A stretch of 17,022 bases of DNA from positions 1 to 17,022 of the forward strand of contig USLH01000035.1 in the NCBI GenBank assembly GCA_900555435.1. Reading direction: 5' to 3'. The notes under the pieces were generated by a model. The model ran no database searches, was not told the origin of the DNA, and saw only the letters and a list, made by a program, of their open reading frames with translations. The stretch comes from an uncultured Oscillospiraceae bacterium. Lineage in GTDB: Bacteria; Bacillota; Clostridia; Oscillospirales; Ruminococcaceae. Positions 14,437 to 17,022 of this stretch are shown here, one piece after another (the stretch's first letter is position 1; each line of letters begins with the position of its first letter). Both the position numbers and the translations under genes were made by a program.

Positions 14437-16961
14437 GCTTCTTCCTCCTTTGCTGCGTCGCAGGCAGCGGCAATGTCGGAAAGGTCGGCCTTGGGGATGG
14501 AGCGGAAGGCATCCTTGCTTTCATGGCCGCAGACCGCCCGGAAATCGCAGTAATTGCAGGGGCGCTTGTCCCCGTTCCGATAGGGATCCGGTTCGATCTC
14601 GCCGGAAAGCAGCTGATCCGCCATAGAGCGGAGGAGCCCTTCGGTGTAAAGCTCCAGATTCTGAAAGTCCTCCGCAGCGGCCAGATAGTTGCCTTTCAGG
14701 GATTCGCTCTTGCTGGTGCGGGACAGGGAAACGGGAAGGAACCTCCCTGCCAGATCCGGCTCCATAGCGCAGAGCACGTCCTGATTGTCTAAAAGCAGCC
14801 CATTCATGGTATAACCCTTCTCCGAAGCGGCTTCTACTTCCTCTTCTCCGGCATTCCGGGGGAGGGCGGGAGCCGGTTCGTGGGCAGGCATATAGAGGAT
14901 ACCGGCAGGGGTCACATTTGCATATTCCTCTCTGCCGTTTTTCCAGAGGGCAAAAAGGTAAAGGAGCATCTGGAGATTTAACCCCTGAGCAATGTCGCTT
15001 AAATCAAACGCCTTCTTCCCGGTCTTATAGTCTACGATCCTGGCATAGCAGGCGTCGGCTTCCCGGAATAAGTCCACCCGGTCGATCTTTCCGGTGACGA
15101 CGACAGAGGTCTCTTCATCCACCGGAACGGTCAGGGGCAGGATCCGGGCATTGGGCTCTACCTTTTCCTCCAGTCCGGCGATGACGAATTTCGTCTGGGA
15201 AAATTCCGCCCGGAGGGCCTTGAAGATCCGCAGGGCAGCATCCCGCATCCGACGGTAGTAGTAAAGGAAGGTCGGCCCCTTTTCCTTCCCGCCGCCCAGC
15301 GCCTGATCCAGATAGTCAGACAGCAGCTGCTCCAGAAGGGCGGAAAGCTCCGGATCCGAAAGGTTCCGGAAGTCGCCGTACTCCCCGGACAGCACCCGTT
15401 CCAGCAGGAAGTGTACGATGTCGCCCCGGGAAAGAGCGTTTAATTCCGCCCGCTTCCGGGGCTTCAGGTGCAGGCCGTAGCGGCAGAAATATTGGAAGCG
15501 GCAGGAGAAGAAGACATCGATCTGGGTGGGGGACACCCGCAGTTCTTTCCCGAAGAGCTTTCGGGCGAGGACGGGATCGGTGAGAGAGAAGCGGCGGGAA
15601 GAGCCGGTCTCCTTGAGCTTCTGGACTTTTCCGCCCCAGCCGTCTTTGAAAAGCAGCGCTTCGGCGGAGGCGGCAAAGGGGGTCTTTTCGGTAAAGGAGC
15701 GGGCGTATTGGAGGAAAAGAGTCTTCTCCGTACGGCAGAAGTAGTCCGGGGGAAGATCGTTTGGATGAAGCAACGGGGAATTGGGGAAGATCTCCCGAAA
15801 GGAGGAGATCAGGGCGGAGGGGTAGCGCATCTTTCCTGCCAGATCTCCCAATGAGCGGACAAGGGTGAGCTGCTTGGTGGGGCAGGAAAGGGCCTGCCAG
15901 GAGATGAAGCGTTCCTCTAAGATCCGCTCCTCCAGATTGCCGGCGATCTCAAGGCCAAGCCCGGCCAGGGTTTTCCGCTCCCGGTCGGTGAAAAGTCCGT
16001 CTTCCGAAGAGAGCAGGGGGAACTCTCCTTCGTTTGCGCCCAAGAGGATCACGGCTTTTTTGCCGGTGACCCGGATTCGGTCGGCGCCGCCGATCTGTAC
16101 GCTGTCCAGTGTCTGGGGGATCCGTCCCAAGCTGCATCCGGCGGCGCAGACGGAGAAGGAGTCCCGGAACTCCCGGATGGTCATGGGCTGCCCGGCAAGC
16201 ATTCGCTCCATCACGTCTAAGAGATCCATAACGCTGCTCCACGTCCGCTTCTGATCCTCGGCTTCCTGCTGGCGGCCCTGCCGCTGTAGGGAGAGGATCT
16301 GCCGGGACAGGCGTTCCGGCAGGGAAAGATCCGTCAGAAGTTTTAACACAGCCCGGGGCCAGGAGCCTTCCTCCCCCTCCTTCCGGAAAGCGGAGAGCAG
16401 GGAAACGCAGAGTTCCCGGACGGATTCGGCTTTTGAAAGCTCCGCCTTTTCGCCTTCGGTCATTTCCCGGTCGGCAAAGCCGGCGGGGTTCTGGGTAAAG
16501 GGGGTGAAGAAGCCTTCCCGGTCGATGTTCCAGACCAGCGAATAGCTTTCAAAGGCGTCCAGCTCTTCTAAACTAAGGTCAGTCATTCCGCATTTTAAGA
16601 AACTCAGCACCTCCGCCCGGTCGAAGCCTGCCGTCAAAGCGCCGGCGGCGTGCTGGATAAAGCGCACCAGAGGCATGGAGGCGATGCTCTCCGTCCGATC
16701 CATGTAATAGGGAATGCCGTAGCGGTCAAAGGCCGCTTCCAGCAGAGGGGCGTACCGATCCATATCCCGAACCAGTACGGCGGTCTCTTCAAAAGCGTAC
16801 TCCTTTTCCCGAACCAGCTCCAAGATCCGTGCGGCGGCAAAGGAAGCTTCGTCAAATTCGTTGAGCATTTCGCAGCAGATGACCCCGGTGTTTTCTTCCG
16901 TGTAGGGCTTGGGGGCGTTTTTTAAGCGAAAACGCCGTCTATATCGAGTCCTGGGGGCCAA
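14433..16961 (-). CDS. addB: ATP-dependent helicase/deoxyribonuclease subunit B, 5' part missing
   Basis: The open frame gives 842 residues against about 1100-1160 for AddB, so the N-terminal third (Walker-like region, DGFTxFTP block) is absent. Homology begins near KNAPKPYTEENTG and includes YGIPYYMDRTESIASMPLVRFI, LLGANEGEFP and the C-terminal nuclease domain with GKIDRVD (Asp627) and IVDYKTG (Asp644, Lys646). The four Fe-S ligands are present: Cys487 (SCRFQYF) and Cys802, Cys805, Cys811 (CNYCDFRAVC). Residue numbers count from the apparent TTG at 16961, which is unlikely to be a true start. Upstream, the same frame meets TAA at 16986-16988. Neither other frame in the last 60 bases looks like AddB, so a frameshift, a rearrangement or a contig-end artefact is present. 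It is coupled to addA by a 4-bp overlap. Confidence 0.88.
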   Translation of the reverse strand: MAPRTRYRRRFRLKNAPKPYTEENTGVICCEMLNEFDEASFAAARILELVREKEYAFEETAVLVRDMDRYAPLLEAAFDRYGIPYYMDRTESIASMPLVRFIQHAAGALTAGFDRAEVLSFLKCGMTDLSLEELDAFESYSLVWNIDREGFFTPFTQNPAGFADREMTEGEKAELSKAESVRELCVSLLSAFRKEGEEGSWPRAVLKLLTDLSLPERLSRQILSLQRQGRQQEAEDQKRTWSSVMDLLDVMERMLAGQPMTIREFRDSFSVCAAGCSLGRIPQTLDSVQIGGADRIRVTGKKAVILLGANEGEFPLLSSEDGLFTDRERKTLAGLGLEIAGNLEERILEERFISWQALSCPTKQLTLVRSLGDLAGKMRYPSALISSFREIFPNSPLLHPNDLPPDYFCRTEKTLFLQYARSFTEKTPFAASAEALLFKDGWGGKVQKLKETGSSRRFSLTDPVLARKLFGKELRVSPTQIDVFFSCRFQYFCRYGLHLKPRKRAELNALSRGDIVHFLLERVLSGEYGDFRNLSDPELSALLEQLLSDYLDQALGGGKEKGPTFLYYYRRMRDAALRIFKALRAEFSQTKFVIAGLEEKVEPNARILPLTVPVDEETSVVVTGKIDRVDLFREADACYARIVDYKTGKKAFDLSDIAQGLNLQMLLYLFALWKNGREEYANVTPAGILYMPAHEPAPALPRNAGEEEVEAASEKGYTMNGLLLDNQDVLCAMEPDLAGRFLPVSLSRTSKSESLKGNYLAAAEDFQNLELYTEGLLRSMADQLLSGEIEPDPYRNGDKRPCNYCDFRAVCGHESKDAFRSIPKADLSDIAAACDAAKEEEA

Positions 16962-17022
16962 GGATGAAGGGCGGGCGCGTATACTTTACCGGTTTGCCGA
17001 ATGGAACACATGCGGACGTGTA
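16962..17022 (-). other. Edge segment where the addB frame is broken
   Basis: The addB frame stops at 16986-16988. The other two minus frames stay open from the window edge through most of this stretch but show no AddB-like sequence, and both meet a stop shortly inside the gene. I see no promoter or ribosome binding site that would support a shortened gene. Confidence 0.4.

Overview
The window looks like chromosome from a fairly GC-rich member of the Bacillota, most likely Clostridia. Four things point there: a clostridial-type 2[4Fe-4S] ferredoxin, the Firmicutes cluster darA-holB-ricT, the AddAB recombination nuclease instead of RecBCD, and a DUF3842 gene. Ribosome binding sites are strong AGGAGG types and promoters are TTGACA/TATAAT-like. 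Most genes are on the minus strand. I see no rRNA, tRNA, CRISPR array or insertion sequence.

Right to left on the minus strand: addB (5' part missing or broken at the window edge) and addA overlap by 4 bp. A GNAT acetyltransferase gene follows, and the unit ends at a long bidirectional hairpin at 10035-10073. Facing it on the plus strand (8730-10036) are a DUF3842 gene and two small membrane-protein genes. Between DUF3842 and the membrane genes lies a near-consensus promoter followed by a structured leader and an intrinsic terminator. This is the best candidate in the window for an undescribed cis-regulatory RNA.

Divergent from DUF3842 is a surface-polysaccharide pair on the minus strand. 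It consists of a family-4-type glycosyltransferase interrupted by an apparent one-base deletion near 8219, then, with its own promoter, a polyprenyl-phosphate sugar-1-phosphate transferase. A terminator at about 5330-5362 closes this unit.

From 5298 down to 177 is a tight minus-strand row: a P-loop kinase-like gene of lower GC flanked by a 12-bp direct repeat, a CorA-type metal transporter, a YaaO-like PLP decarboxylase, darA (c-di-AMP receptor), holB (clamp-loader delta prime) and ricT (RNA maturation). The last four match the Bacillus subtilis yaaO-yaaQ-holB-yaaT order, but tmk and yaaR are absent. A ferredoxin gene with its own promoter leaves the window at base 1.

Most of the window is ordinary housekeeping DNA. 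The items worth a second look are the leader RNA with its small membrane proteins, the frameshifted glycosyltransferase, the foreign-looking P-loop gene and the broken 5' side of addB.
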